64,000 nucleotides of DNA from the NCBI GenBank assembly GCA_902778255.1, contig CACYXD010000004.1, forward strand, positions 82,663 to 146,662, in the 5' to 3' direction. The stretch's first letter is position 1. Each line of letters begins with the position of its first letter. The stretch is from an uncultured Prevotellaceae bacterium. GTDB taxonomy: Bacteria; Bacteroidota; Bacteroidia; Bacteroidales; Bacteroidaceae. A model generated the notes under the pieces. The model made no database searches, was not told the DNA's origin, and worked only from the letters and a program-made list of their open reading frames with translations. The position numbers were made by a program, and so were the translations under genes. Positions 43,301-51,230 of the stretch are shown piece by piece.

Positions 43301-45974
43301 TAAATGTAATGCTCTTCGGATAACTGTACTGACCTTCTCCGTAAACGCTCAGCACTTGCACCTGGAAAGTAGTTACAGGATCAAGATTGGTCATCTCGTA
43401 CTGGGTACTGTTCACCGTGACGGGCGAAGTCCATGTGTCGCCTCCATCGGTGCTCCATTTCACCTGCCATTGCGTCTCGTCATTGCCGGCCTCCCAAGTC
43501 AGCGTAGCCGTAGTGACATTGACGTCAGTAGCGATGAGGGTCTTGGGCGGATAGTAGCCGTTGAAGGGACGCAGCGTCTTGTCTGAGATGTCACCAACAC
43601 TTTCACTGGTATGTACAGTACCTTCCTCGTCGATGAAATCCTTGCCCTCAGCGATAGTGAGGCTAACATTACCAAATCTATTGGCAAAGAAACTGTCAGA
43701 GGGACTGGTCCAACTAAGGTTAAGAGGTCCGTCAATAGCGGATGAGTATGCGCTGGTAGCACTGAAGTTACCACCATTGAAGGTAAAGTTGGTAGTAACG
43801 TAAACGGAAGAATTATTGTCGCATGTAATGGTAACACTACCAGCGTTCATGGTGAAACTGATACTATTAACGGCAACTCTTGTATCGCTTGTGACTGTAA
43901 TGTTGCCTCCATTGATAATGACGCTGCCACTGTTTGCACAGATACCTTCGTAGTAGCCTGTCAATGAGAGACTACCAGTGCCGAGACTCTGGCCGTAGAA
44001 GGCCAGCGTATAGTCACCGTCGAAATTGATAGCTTCTTCGAACTCCTGGCCGGTTACCGTCATCTCGGCTCCGTCGCAGAGGATAATGTTGAGGTCGCCA
44101 CCAGAGCAGCTCAGGCCTTTAGTATAGGCGAGGTCAACGCCAGCAGGGTTGGAATCCTGGACGAAATACCAGCCTGGTGTGAGCGTGGTCTCGCTGCCGT
44201 CAAGGGGAAGTGCCATCGCGGTTTGGGGATCGCCATTCTCATCTATATAGTTGACGCTAACTGCCTTAACCCATGTGGCAGTATATTCACGGTCTTCTAC
44301 TGAACCGGTAGTAATAATCACTTTGTATGTGGGGGCATCCAGGTCGGTGCCCGTCCAGCCTGCGAATATATAGCCATCCTTAACGGGGATGTTGAGGGTA
44401 ATATCTGCGCTCTCAATGTTATAACTGTCGGGATTGCTCTTGCCAGCAGGAAGCTCACCGCCGGCTAGATCGTAAGAGATGTTATAGGTGACTGGGGTCC
44501 ACTTGGCATATAAGTTTATGATTCCAGTGGTACCTATTTTAATAGAAGTCACAGTATCGCCAGTAAACGCATCGTTGATATACCAACCTGCGAAGTCATA
44601 GTGATTTTTGACGGGTTCACAGAGGGTGAAGGTTGGCGTCTCGACGTTGTAGCTGACGGGGTTGCTATCGCCTACACGAAGCGCGCCTCCATTGAAATTG
44701 TAAGAGATATTATAGTTTATCAGATCCCAACTTGCGCCGACAGTCACATCCTCATCGGGCATGGTGATTATTACGCCTTGGGCTTTGCCTGCGCTGATGG
44801 TATAATGGTTGAAGTTGTAGCCTGCACGTTCTGAGTGACTAAGGGATAATAAGACGGGGTCGTCCTTTCCATAGTATCTCACGCCGCCATCGGCATAGAT
44901 GAGTCCGCCGCCAGTGTAGCCGAGGATGCGGCTGACGTTATAGGTCGTATAGTTGCCAGTGGGGAAGGTGGTGACGGTGACGTAATCGCCAGCAATGATG
45001 CGGCGGCGTTGCTTACCCTGAGCGGTGCCGAGGCTATCAGTATAGTAGCAGTTGCTCAAGGTTGGCACGTTGCCTCGAGCGAAGGTGGCGCTCCCTGTGT
45101 CGCCTACTGTGACATTTGCGGGGGCTAAAAGTGAATGGGTGATAGTGAGCGTACCGCTGTTGTAGCCCACGAAACCAGCGCAATGGGTGGTGTTGGTGCC
45201 AAGCAGACTGCCGGTGAAGGCACAGCCGGTGATATTGATCTCGATACCACTCGCCGAGGCGCCGATAAATCCAGCATGGGTGCCGTCGCCACTGATGGTG
45301 CCGGTGATGGTGACATTACTCAGACAATTAGTGATGGTGATGGTGTCGCCTGCGGCACGACTGATGAATCCTGCGGCGTGTTTGTTGTTAGTGTTGATGG
45401 TGACACTGCTGGTGCAGTTCTCAATGGTGAGGGTGCCCCAGAAGGCACCAACGATACCGCCTGCGTAGTCCTTGGTGGCGGTGACGGTGCCGGCAACATG
45501 AAGGTTACGGATGGCGGCGGGGCTGTCGTTCTCGTCGCTGGGGTTGGCCTTGGTGACGCTGATATAGCTGAACGGAGCGGTGTAGTCGTGGTCTTTGTCG
45601 CTGCTGATGTTGACTGTCAGCGTGTAGCCCTGTCCGTCGAAGGTACCGCAGAAGTCGTGCTTGCTCGTACCCGCCATACGAGTGATGGGGTTCTGAGCCG
45701 TACCAATGTCGGCACCGAGATAGACCGTCTTGCCGCTGAAGCGGTTGTAGGTTTCGTTGTCCTGCAGGGCGTCGCAGAACAGCCCCCACCCTTCGGCATT
45801 GTTGATGGTATAGGTACCATCGCCATTGTCTGTAAAGTCATTCTCTGCCCACACACTGACCGTGGTGAGCACACTCAAGAGCAGCAGCATGGCTGCCCGC
45901 TTCACTGCGCTACCTGGCATACTGCACGGGCACGCAATGAATGAATTGAATCTCTGTTTCATTCTTGTTTGCAT
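40350..45974 (-). CDS. Very large multi-domain surface protein with sorting-like C-terminus
   Basis: About 1874 residues from ATG 45974 (ATG 45962 is also possible); the open frame extends to 46031 but the -7 box lies at 45999-46006. A signal peptide (ending SVWAEN) is followed by GLUG-type repeats (GFIGASASG, GFVGYNSGTL), InlB/Listeria-Bacteroides repeats (YAKWTPVTYNISYDLAGGEL), a large duplicated module (GSETTL..GWYFVQ..NPAGVDLAYT), fibronectin III domains (VTTATLTWEAG) and two carbohydrate- or ligand-binding jelly rolls (choice-of-anchor J type; SEGFEGGSMPTGW, YRLYIDDITI). It ends AADAFDLQGRRI...KGKKVVIK, the usual tail of secreted Prevotella proteins. Probable adhesin or glycan-binding surface protein. 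Confidence 0.85.
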   Translation of the reverse strand: MQTRMKQRFNSFIACPCSMPGSAVKRAAMLLLLSVLTTVSVWAENDFTDNGDGTYTINNAEGWGLFCDALQDNETYNRFSGKTVYLGADIGTAQNPITRMAGTSKHDFCGTFDGQGYTLTVNISSDKDHDYTAPFSYISVTKANPSDENDSPAAIRNLHVAGTVTATKDYAGGIVGAFWGTLTIENCTSSVTINTNNKHAAGFISRAAGDTITITNCLSNVTITGTISGDGTHAGFIGASASGIEINITGCAFTGSLLGTNTTHCAGFVGYNSGTLTITHSLLAPANVTVGDTGSATFARGNVPTLSNCYYTDSLGTAQGKQRRRIIAGDYVTVTTFPTGNYTTYNVSRILGYTGGGLIYADGGVRYYGKDDPVLLSLSHSERAGYNFNHYTISAGKAQGVIITMPDEDVTVGASWDLINYNISYNFNGGALRVGDSNPVSYNVETPTFTLCEPVKNHYDFAGWYINDAFTGDTVTSIKIGTTGIINLYAKWTPVTYNISYDLAGGELPAGKSNPDSYNIESADITLNIPVKDGYIFAGWTGTDLDAPTYKVIITTGSVEDREYTATWVKAVSVNYIDENGDPQTAMALPLDGSETTLTPGWYFVQDSNPAGVDLAYTKGLSCSGGDLNIILCDGAEMTVTGQEFEEAINFDGDYTLAFYGQSLGTGSLSLTGYYEGICANSGSVIINGGNITVTSDTRVAVNSISFTMNAGSVTITCDNNSSVYVTTNFTFNGGNFSATSAYSSAIDGPLNLSWTSPSDSFFANRFGNVSLTIAEGKDFIDEEGTVHTSESVGDISDKTLRPFNGYYPPKTLIATDVNVTTATLTWEAGNDETQWQVKWSTDGGDTWTSPVTVNSTQYEMTNLDPVTTFQVQVLSVYGEGQYSYPKSITFTTHSASEAPIELTSNATANAAVLSWTGFQDNYNLRYRQASVVTDNIVFSDCFESYADDAALNAVWTVLDLGGGENTDELGLFANAAKTGGQGFRFSSFDKSSSYDQYLISPILPDDGKLTFAYKSSYGTNDKFRVGYSTTTNDLSAFAWGNDINSDAEWQTFEQELPEGTKYFAINYTGDYAYRLYIDDITINGMQDFDWENKTNVTSPQTVSGLTPETKYLWQVQGIVDDDVTEWSEEADFTTNYKVSYIDADGEEQTTIAHSLNGSETTLVSGWYFVQNTNPAGVDLAYTNALSCSNGDLSIILCDGAEITVNVAEDKALSISGDNRTLTIYGQSEGTGRLTVTGAVSGENPDGTIDVSNMIINGGIVNATSNVRDHAAIHSNVTLNHGQLNVGNNENSLALEGDLTVNGGQFVASSSVLGTIYFNGGTFNATAVGDDVIYLNWTSPSDRFYAGSIEDNVYIADGKIFVDEDGTLYQPENGGLSDHNPTGKTLRPFTDYEVPIDLASSPFATTATLSWTGFQDEYNVRLRDAATNVFFSEGFEGGSMPTGWSTTDSYWKITSGTGHKDHTGAATGSYNAGYYVGSYDNSDILITPAMDLSSTTSATLNFNFWNTNWSGDINTLNVYYRVDGGDWNLLYTNGQEVSSWTPVKVALEGLAANYQIGFECVGKYSYGMGIDDVVVAQNSDWTYMNNVTSPLNFTGLTPNTNYEWQVQGIHDKGVTEWVAGTFTTDELNIVLYNNGSEALDNASAVSDNNGIVAHNVTLSGRTLYKDGDWNTLCLPFNVTIDESPLAGDKVVAKVLSEKSELVGDRLTLNFNDAPKEIPAGTPFIIKWDKGDDLVNPVFENVTIDKTSRDFKFTGGTFKGNYAPLEITDDNRNDILLLSSGNRLGYAKTDRTIENGKALGACRAYFDIPSDNGVKAARQFTLNFGDEETTGIIEVNTNLTNLTNKAADAFDLQGRRIENPKKGLYIVKGKKVVIK
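40446..40472 (-). repeat. Three tandem 9-bp repeats in frame
   Basis: On the plus strand ATTCGTAAG, ATTCGTGAG, ATTCGTGTT. On the coding strand it gives an Asn-Leu-Thr repeat just before the C-terminal sorting-like tail. Confidence 0.85.
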
Positions 45975-45998
45975 GTTTATGGTTTGATTTTCGGGGTG

Positions 45999-46006
45999 CA
46001 AAGGTA
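45999..46006 (-). promoter_or_regulatory. -7 promoter box for the large surface protein
   Basis: On the minus strand this reads TACCTTTG, 24 bp before ATG 45974. This places the start downstream of the longer open frame's first ATG. Confidence 0.6.
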
Positions 46007-46102
46007 CACATTTTGCGCAAAAAAGATGCATAAAATTATGAAAGAGTGTAAATTTTTCACCAATTAGGTGTAAAAATTATTGCAATTTCCACATTTTATT
46101 CG

Positions 46103-46110
46103 TATTTTTG
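46103..46110 (+). promoter_or_regulatory. -7 promoter box for the pyrophosphatase gene
   Basis: TATTTTTG matches TAnnTTTG; ATTG 20 bp upstream (46079-46082) is a partial -33 match. The ATG is 39 bp downstream. Confidence 0.6.
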
Positions 46111-46149
46111 CAAACGGAATGAAACAATAACCAATAAAAATAAACTAAG

Positions 46150-48336
46150 ATGACTAACATTCCTTTTGAATTCTGGCTCGTACCAGTGGCCTCAATCGTT
46201 GCCCTTGGCATGGCATTCCTGTTTTTCCGTAGTATGATGAAAGCCGATGAAGGCACTCCGAGAATGAGAGAGATAGCCGGACACGTGCGCCATGGCGCTA
46301 TGGCCTACCTGAAACAGCAATACAAGGTGGTGCTGATCGTGTTTGTCGTGCTCGCCATCATCTTCTCTATCATGGCCTACGGCTTCGGCGTGCAGAACCC
46401 ATGGGTGCCGTTTGCCTTCCTGACAGGTGGTTTCTTCAGTGGACTGGCAGGTTTCTTCGGCATGAAGACGGCCACATACGCCTCTGCGCGTACCGCCAAC
46501 GCTGCCCGCAAGAGTCTGGACGGGGGCTTGAAGATTGCCTTCCGCAGCGGTGCCGTGATGGGTTTGACGGTGGTAGGCTTGGGACTACTGGATATCGCCG
46601 TGTGGTTCCTGGTGCTGAACCAGTTTGATGCCGACGGACTGATTTCTATCACTACCACGATGCTGACCTTCGGAATGGGTGCATCGACGCAGGCGCTGTT
46701 TGCACGTGTGGGTGGCGGTATCTATACAAAGGCTGCCGACGTAGGCGCTGACATCGTGGGTAAGGTGGAGGCCGACATCCCCGAGGATGACCCAAGAAAC
46801 CCTGCCACCATTGCGGATAACGTGGGCGATAACGTAGGCGACGTAGCCGGTATGGGTGCCGACCTGTATGAGAGCTACTGCGGCTCCATCCTTTCTACCG
46901 CTGCACTGGGTGCCGTGGCCTTTGCCGCCTCTGGCGAGATGCAGCTCAAGGCCGTGATAGCCCCGATGCTGATAGCTGCCGTGGGCGTGTTCCTGAGTAT
47001 TCTGGGCATCTATTTGGTGCGTACGAAGGAAGGTGCCACGATGAAGGATCTGCTCCGCTCGCTGTCATTAGGTACGAACGTGAGCGCCCTGCTCATTGCC
47101 GTAGCTACCTTCGGCATCCTCTATATGCTGCAGATTGACAACTGGCTGGGACTCTCGTTCTCAGTGATCACAGGACTGGCAGCAGGTGTGATCATTGGTC
47201 AGGCCACAGAATACTATACCTCTCATTCCTACAAGCCCACGCAGAAGATCTCGGAGGCAGGTCTTACAGGCTCGGCAACAGTCATCATCAAGGGTATCGG
47301 CACGGGCATGATGTCAACGTGCATCCCCGTGGTGACGATTGGTGTGGCTATCATGCTGAGCTACCTCTGCGCCAACGGCTTCGTGATGGATATGAACGCC
47401 ACAGCCCTGTCACAGGGTCTCTACGGCATCGGCATCGCTGCCGTAGGTATGCTCTCGACACTGGGCATCACGCTGGCAACAGATGCCTACGGACCCATTG
47501 CCGACAATGCTGGCGGTAATGCGGAGATGAGTGAACTGGGTGAAGAGGTGCGTCATCGTACGGATGCCCTCGACGCATTAGGAAACACCACGGCTGCCAC
47601 TGGCAAGGGATTTGCTATTGGGTCGGCAGCACTCACAGCCTTGGCACTGCTGGCTTCTTATATTGAAGAGGTGAAGATTGCGATGCACCGCTCTGGTGAC
47701 TTCATCGTGAACCTGGCTGGTGAGAAGATTGACGCAATGAACGCGACGATACCTGATTTCATGAACTACTTCCAGGTGAACCTGATGAATCCCCGCGTAT
47801 TGGTGGGTGCCTTCATCGGCGCTATGGCAGCCTTCCTGTTCTGCGGACTGACAATGGAGGCCGTGGGACGTGCTGCACAGAAGATGGTGGAAGAGGTGCG
47901 CCGCCAGTTCCGCGAGATCAAGGGCATCCTCGAGGGTACGGGCACGCCCGACTATGGTTCTTGCGTAGAGATCTCGACCCGCGCTGCCCAGCGTGAGATG
48001 ATCATCCCATCGCTCCTCGCTATCGCCATTCCTATCGTGGTAGGCTGCGTGCTGGGCATTGCAGGTGTGCTGGGACTGCTGGTCGGCGGACTGTCGAGTG
48101 GCTTTACCCTCGCCGTGTTCATGGCTAACGCAGGCGGCGCTTGGGACAACGCCAAGAAGATGGTAGAGGAAGGCAACTTCGGCGGCAAGGGTTCGTTTGC
48201 CCATAAGGCCACCATCGTAGGCGACACCGTGGGCGACCCCTTCAAGGACACATCAGGTCCCTCGCTGAATATCCTCATCAAACTGATGTCGATGGTGAGC
48301 ATCGTGATGGCAGGCCTTACCGTGCTGTTTTCGTAA
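46150..48336 (+). CDS. hppA: Membrane-bound ion-pumping pyrophosphatase (K+-dependent type)
   Basis: 728 residues with about 16 membrane spans. The pyrophosphate-binding signature ADVGADIVGKVEADIPEDDPRNPATIADNVGDNVGD and the late GGAWDNAKK motif are intact. The K+-dependence motif reads GNTTAATGKG (residues 478-487): Ala and Gly at the two diagnostic positions mark the K+-dependent group, while K+-independent enzymes carry Lys and Thr. Characterised Bacteroides members pump Na+ and H+. It couples pyrophosphate hydrolysis to an ion gradient. It is monocistronic and ends at a 16-bp hairpin. Confidence 0.95.
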   Translation: MTNIPFEFWLVPVASIVALGMAFLFFRSMMKADEGTPRMREIAGHVRHGAMAYLKQQYKVVLIVFVVLAIIFSIMAYGFGVQNPWVPFAFLTGGFFSGLAGFFGMKTATYASARTANAARKSLDGGLKIAFRSGAVMGLTVVGLGLLDIAVWFLVLNQFDADGLISITTTMLTFGMGASTQALFARVGGGIYTKAADVGADIVGKVEADIPEDDPRNPATIADNVGDNVGDVAGMGADLYESYCGSILSTAALGAVAFAASGEMQLKAVIAPMLIAAVGVFLSILGIYLVRTKEGATMKDLLRSLSLGTNVSALLIAVATFGILYMLQIDNWLGLSFSVITGLAAGVIIGQATEYYTSHSYKPTQKISEAGLTGSATVIIKGIGTGMMSTCIPVVTIGVAIMLSYLCANGFVMDMNATALSQGLYGIGIAAVGMLSTLGITLATDAYGPIADNAGGNAEMSELGEEVRHRTDALDALGNTTAATGKGFAIGSAALTALALLASYIEEVKIAMHRSGDFIVNLAGEKIDAMNATIPDFMNYFQVNLMNPRVLVGAFIGAMAAFLFCGLTMEAVGRAAQKMVEEVRRQFREIKGILEGTGTPDYGSCVEISTRAAQREMIIPSLLAIAIPIVVGCVLGIAGVLGLLVGGLSSGFTLAVFMANAGGAWDNAKKMVEEGNFGGKGSFAHKATIVGDTVGDPFKDTSGPSLNILIKLMSMVSIVMAGLTVLFS

Positions 48337-48355
48337 AATTACCGAATATTAAATC

Positions 48356-48392
48356 AATGACCAAGCAAAATTGATGATTTTGTTTGGTCATT
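48356..48392 (+). terminator. Terminator after the pyrophosphatase gene
   Basis: AATGACCAAGCAAAAT pairs with ATTTTGTTTGGTCATT over 16 bp with one G-T pair and a 5-nt loop. The right arm overlaps the -33 box of the next promoter. Confidence 0.8.
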
Positions 48393-48414
48393 TGATTTGT
48401 TTATTGTATCTTTG
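48383..48414 (+). promoter_or_regulatory. Promoter of the signalling-NRPS operon, embedded in the upstream terminator
   Basis: TTTG (48383-48386), 20-bp spacer, TATCTTTG (48407-48414), 35 bp before the response regulator ATG. The -33 box lies within the right arm of the terminator hairpin. It is the only good promoter seen for the six-gene run to 62530. Confidence 0.75.
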
Positions 48415-48449
48415 CATCCTTAAACAAACAATTTTAAATTACAGACTGT

Positions 48450-49613
48450 ATGCCAATAAAGATTCTTAGCGTAGATGACGAGAACGACCTTGAGTTGCTG
48501 CTGACACAATATTTCAGAAGAAAGATACGCAAGGAAGAATACGAGTTTCATTTTGCACACAATGGTGTGGAAGCCCTGACAATGATGCTGCAGCACAAGG
48601 ACTTCGACATCATACTGAGCGATATCAACATGCCCGAGATGGACGGACTGACACTGCTCACCAAGATCAACGAGATGCAGAACCCCGCCATGAAATGTAT
48701 CATGGTGAGCGCATACGGAGATATGGGAAACATCCGTCAGGCCATGAACAACGGCGCCTTCGATTTTGCCACGAAGCCCATCGACCTGGACGACCTGAGC
48801 GTCACCATAGAGAAGGCCATTGAACAAATCAACTATATCAAGCAGACACAGCAGGAGCACAACCAGCTGGAGTCGCTGAAGACTGACCTGGCAGTGGCTG
48901 GCGAGATACAGCAGGCCATACTGCCACGCATCTTCCCGCCATTCCCAAAATACGAGGATGTGCTCGACATAGCAGCCTCGATGACACCTGCCAAGGACGT
49001 AGGCGGTGACTTCTACGATTTCTTCAATATCGACGAGAACCGCATTGGCGTGGTCATTGCCGACGTGAGCGGAAAGGGTGTGCCTGCCGCCATCTTCATG
49101 GCCGTGAGCCGCACGCTGATCAGGGCCATCGGGATGCAGGGATTAGCACCAGAGGAGTGTATCAAGCGTGCCAACGAACTGCTCTGCAAGGAGTCGGTGA
49201 ACTGTATGTTCGTGACGGTGTTCTACGCCATCTACAACGTCAAGACTGGCGAGATGGCCTACTGTAACGCGGGTCACAACTCGCCCTATATCACCCATGC
49301 CAACGGAAAGGTGGAGGTGCTGCCGATGAGTACCAACTGCATGATAGGTGCCATCGAGGGCCTCGACTTCAATGCCGGCAGTCTCACGCTGGAGAGCGGC
49401 GATGTGTTCACGATGTTTACCGATGGTGTCAACGAGGCGGTCAACGAGACCTTTGAGGAGTTCGGCACAGAGCGCTTGGAAGCCACACTCGGCCGACTGC
49501 AGGGAATGGACTGCCAGAAGACCGTGGAAGGCATACTCAGCGATGTCAAGGCGTTTGCTGGTGAGGCAGAGCAAAGTGACGACATCACATTATTATCACT
49601 CAAAAGAAAGTAA
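48450..49613 (+). CDS. Response regulator with PP2C (RsbU/SpoIIE-type) phosphatase output
   Basis: 387 residues. The N-terminal receiver domain (about 1-122) has the acidic pocket D9/D10, phosphoacceptor D58 (ILSDINMPEMDG), and the conserved Lys in ATKPIDL. A helical linker (about 125-170) leads to a PP2C domain (about 175-387) with DVGGDFYDFF, IADVSGKGVPAA and AGHNSPY; Asp residues in these motifs bind the metals. So phosphorylation of the receiver likely controls a Ser/Thr phosphatase, as in RsbU-type switches, rather than DNA binding. It is first in the operon with kinases, NRPS and TonB receptor; the next gene starts 6 bp after its stop. Targets (an anti-sigma antagonist, for instance) are not seen nearby. 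Confidence 0.9.
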   Translation: MPIKILSVDDENDLELLLTQYFRRKIRKEEYEFHFAHNGVEALTMMLQHKDFDIILSDINMPEMDGLTLLTKINEMQNPAMKCIMVSAYGDMGNIRQAMNNGAFDFATKPIDLDDLSVTIEKAIEQINYIKQTQQEHNQLESLKTDLAVAGEIQQAILPRIFPPFPKYEDVLDIAASMTPAKDVGGDFYDFFNIDENRIGVVIADVSGKGVPAAIFMAVSRTLIRAIGMQGLAPEECIKRANELLCKESVNCMFVTVFYAIYNVKTGEMAYCNAGHNSPYITHANGKVEVLPMSTNCMIGAIEGLDFNAGSLTLESGDVFTMFTDGVNEAVNETFEEFGTERLEATLGRLQGMDCQKTVEGILSDVKAFAGEAEQSDDITLLSLKRK

Positions 49614-49619
49614 AATACT

Positions 49620-51230
49620 TTGAAGGTGGAGTACAAAAGACATATCCTTTGGGGGCTGACCTGTGCCGTACTGGGTGCAGGGTGTGCCCTGGGATTTGGC
49701 TTCTACTACGTTGAGAAGGAAAGAACGGCAGAACTGGAACAGCAGTTGGCCGAACTGAGTCAGAAGGAGCACAGAGCCGTCATTGACCAGAGCATCAACA
49801 AGCAGATGGAGGCTATTGCCTACGAACAGAAGCGCATCAGTGATGAGCGTACGGAAGAGGCAAAGAAACAGGCCGAGATAGCCGAGGAGGAGAAGCAGCA
49901 CGCTATCGCCGCACAGGACCAGGCAAAGGCATCGGAAGAGATAGCCAGAAGGGAACGCGACAATGCCGAGGCACAGAGCAAGGAGGCCAAGAGGCAGGCG
50001 GAGATAGCCAATGACCAGCGAAAGACGGCAGAGCTGAACAAGCGCGTGGCAGATACGCTGAGCTATATTGCACTGGGACGCTCGCTCGCCTCGATAGCCT
50101 ATAACCAGTATCTGTCGGGCGACAACAAGGAACTGGCCAAGCGCCTGGCCTACACGTCGTATTGGTTTACAAAGTCGTACGGCAACAGAAACGACCTGTA
50201 TCATCTGTCTGTGATCCAGGCATTGATGGAGGTCAGCGAGAGCAAGCACAGCTGGACCCGTCTGCACAAAGGAGGCATCACTGGCATCTTCTTTATGCCG
50301 GATTCCCAGAATGAGCTAGTCACCGTGAGCAGTTATGGCGAGATATTCCGTCATGTGAATCAGGATGACAAGCTGAAGACGCAGAGTCTTTTTTCCAATA
50401 GCAATTTTGATTTCCGTGGGGTGTGTGCCGACAAGGCAGGCACCATCTTTGCTGCGAGCTACACAGGACAACTGGTCATCATCCCTGCAAACGGGAAGAC
50501 GGAGCAGGTGGTGCTGACAAACATCAGTCATCCCATGGCGCTGGACACATTCAGCGACAACATCCTGATAGTGGTAGGTGAAAGCGGTGTGGCTTTCATC
50601 AATACCAAGACCTATGAGCAGATGGGCACGCTACACACCCATGCGAAGATAACGGCTACGGGGCGCATCAACAAACACCCGCTGGTGTTTGACGAACAGG
50701 GAAACATGCACGAGATCGTGAGCCTGAACAAGATGGAGTCAAAGCGTAAGCCCAGCGCAGTGAAAGGTGTAGTAATGGCCTTTGCCCGTTCTGACAACAA
50801 GGGCATCAACACCTACGGCACCAGCGACGGAAAGATCTACGTGGAAGAGAAAAACGGAAAGGTAAAGGAACTGGTGGGCCATCGCTCTCGCATCACCCGA
50901 CTGAAGGTGAACGGCAACCAACTGTATTCGTCCAGTTATGACGGCAAGATGAACCTCTGGCTCTATGAGAATGAGAAAGTAGAACCCATACAGCTGTTCC
51001 AGTCGGACGAATCAGACGGATGGATCAGATACTTCAATGTGGACAACAAGAAGACCCACCTCTGGTTGGGCGATAACAACGGAACCCTCACAGAGACGAT
51101 GATCTCGGTGGATAGGATGGTGAACCGACTGAAAGGGCATCTGCTCACGGAAGAGCAATGGAACAGCTATGTGGGCAAGAGCGCTTCTTACCAGATGTTT
51201 ATCAATAGCGAGAAAGGAGGTGAGAAATGA
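49620..51230 (+). CDS. Membrane-anchored coiled-coil protein with a propeller-like C-terminal domain
   Basis: 536 residues from TTG 49620 (GTG 49626 is the alternative). No ATG exists before about residue 63, yet the N-terminal membrane span (ILWGLTCAVLGAGCALGFGF) is needed for a sensible protein, so a non-ATG start is likely. A long Glu/Lys/Ala-rich coiled coil follows (about 35-140), then a region with WD40/beta-propeller strands (GGITGIFFMPDSQNELVTVSS, HRSRITRLKVNGNQLYSSSYDGKMNLW). It resembles WD40-type sensory proteins that sit beside kinases in Bacteroidetes. It lies between the response regulator and the propeller kinase, whose ATG overlaps its stop (ATGA). Probable scaffold or sensor of the same pathway. 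Confidence 0.7.
   Translation: MKVEYKRHILWGLTCAVLGAGCALGFGFYYVEKERTAELEQQLAELSQKEHRAVIDQSINKQMEAIAYEQKRISDERTEEAKKQAEIAEEEKQHAIAAQDQAKASEEIARRERDNAEAQSKEAKRQAEIANDQRKTAELNKRVADTLSYIALGRSLASIAYNQYLSGDNKELAKRLAYTSYWFTKSYGNRNDLYHLSVIQALMEVSESKHSWTRLHKGGITGIFFMPDSQNELVTVSSYGEIFRHVNQDDKLKTQSLFSNSNFDFRGVCADKAGTIFAASYTGQLVIIPANGKTEQVVLTNISHPMALDTFSDNILIVVGESGVAFINTKTYEQMGTLHTHAKITATGRINKHPLVFDEQGNMHEIVSLNKMESKRKPSAVKGVVMAFARSDNKGINTYGTSDGKIYVEEKNGKVKELVGHRSRITRLKVNGNQLYSSSYDGKMNLWLYENEKVEPIQLFQSDESDGWIRYFNVDNKKTHLWLGDNNGTLTETMISVDRMVNRLKGHLLTEEQWNSYVGKSASYQMFINSEKGGEK

Noticed and set aside
45135-45944. 269-codon plus-strand open frame, Gly/Asp/Val-rich
   Set aside because: Shadow of the repeat-rich N-terminus of the large surface protein; the periodic composition reflects the GLUG repeats on the other strand.
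45975-46031. Upstream start of the large surface protein at 46031
   Set aside because: The -7 box (45999-46006) lies inside this extension, and the signal peptide fits a start at 45974 or 45962.
48383-48392. Dropping the terminator because it overlaps the promoter
   Set aside because: The 16-bp stem is too good to ignore; both features are kept and the overlap is reported as a finding.
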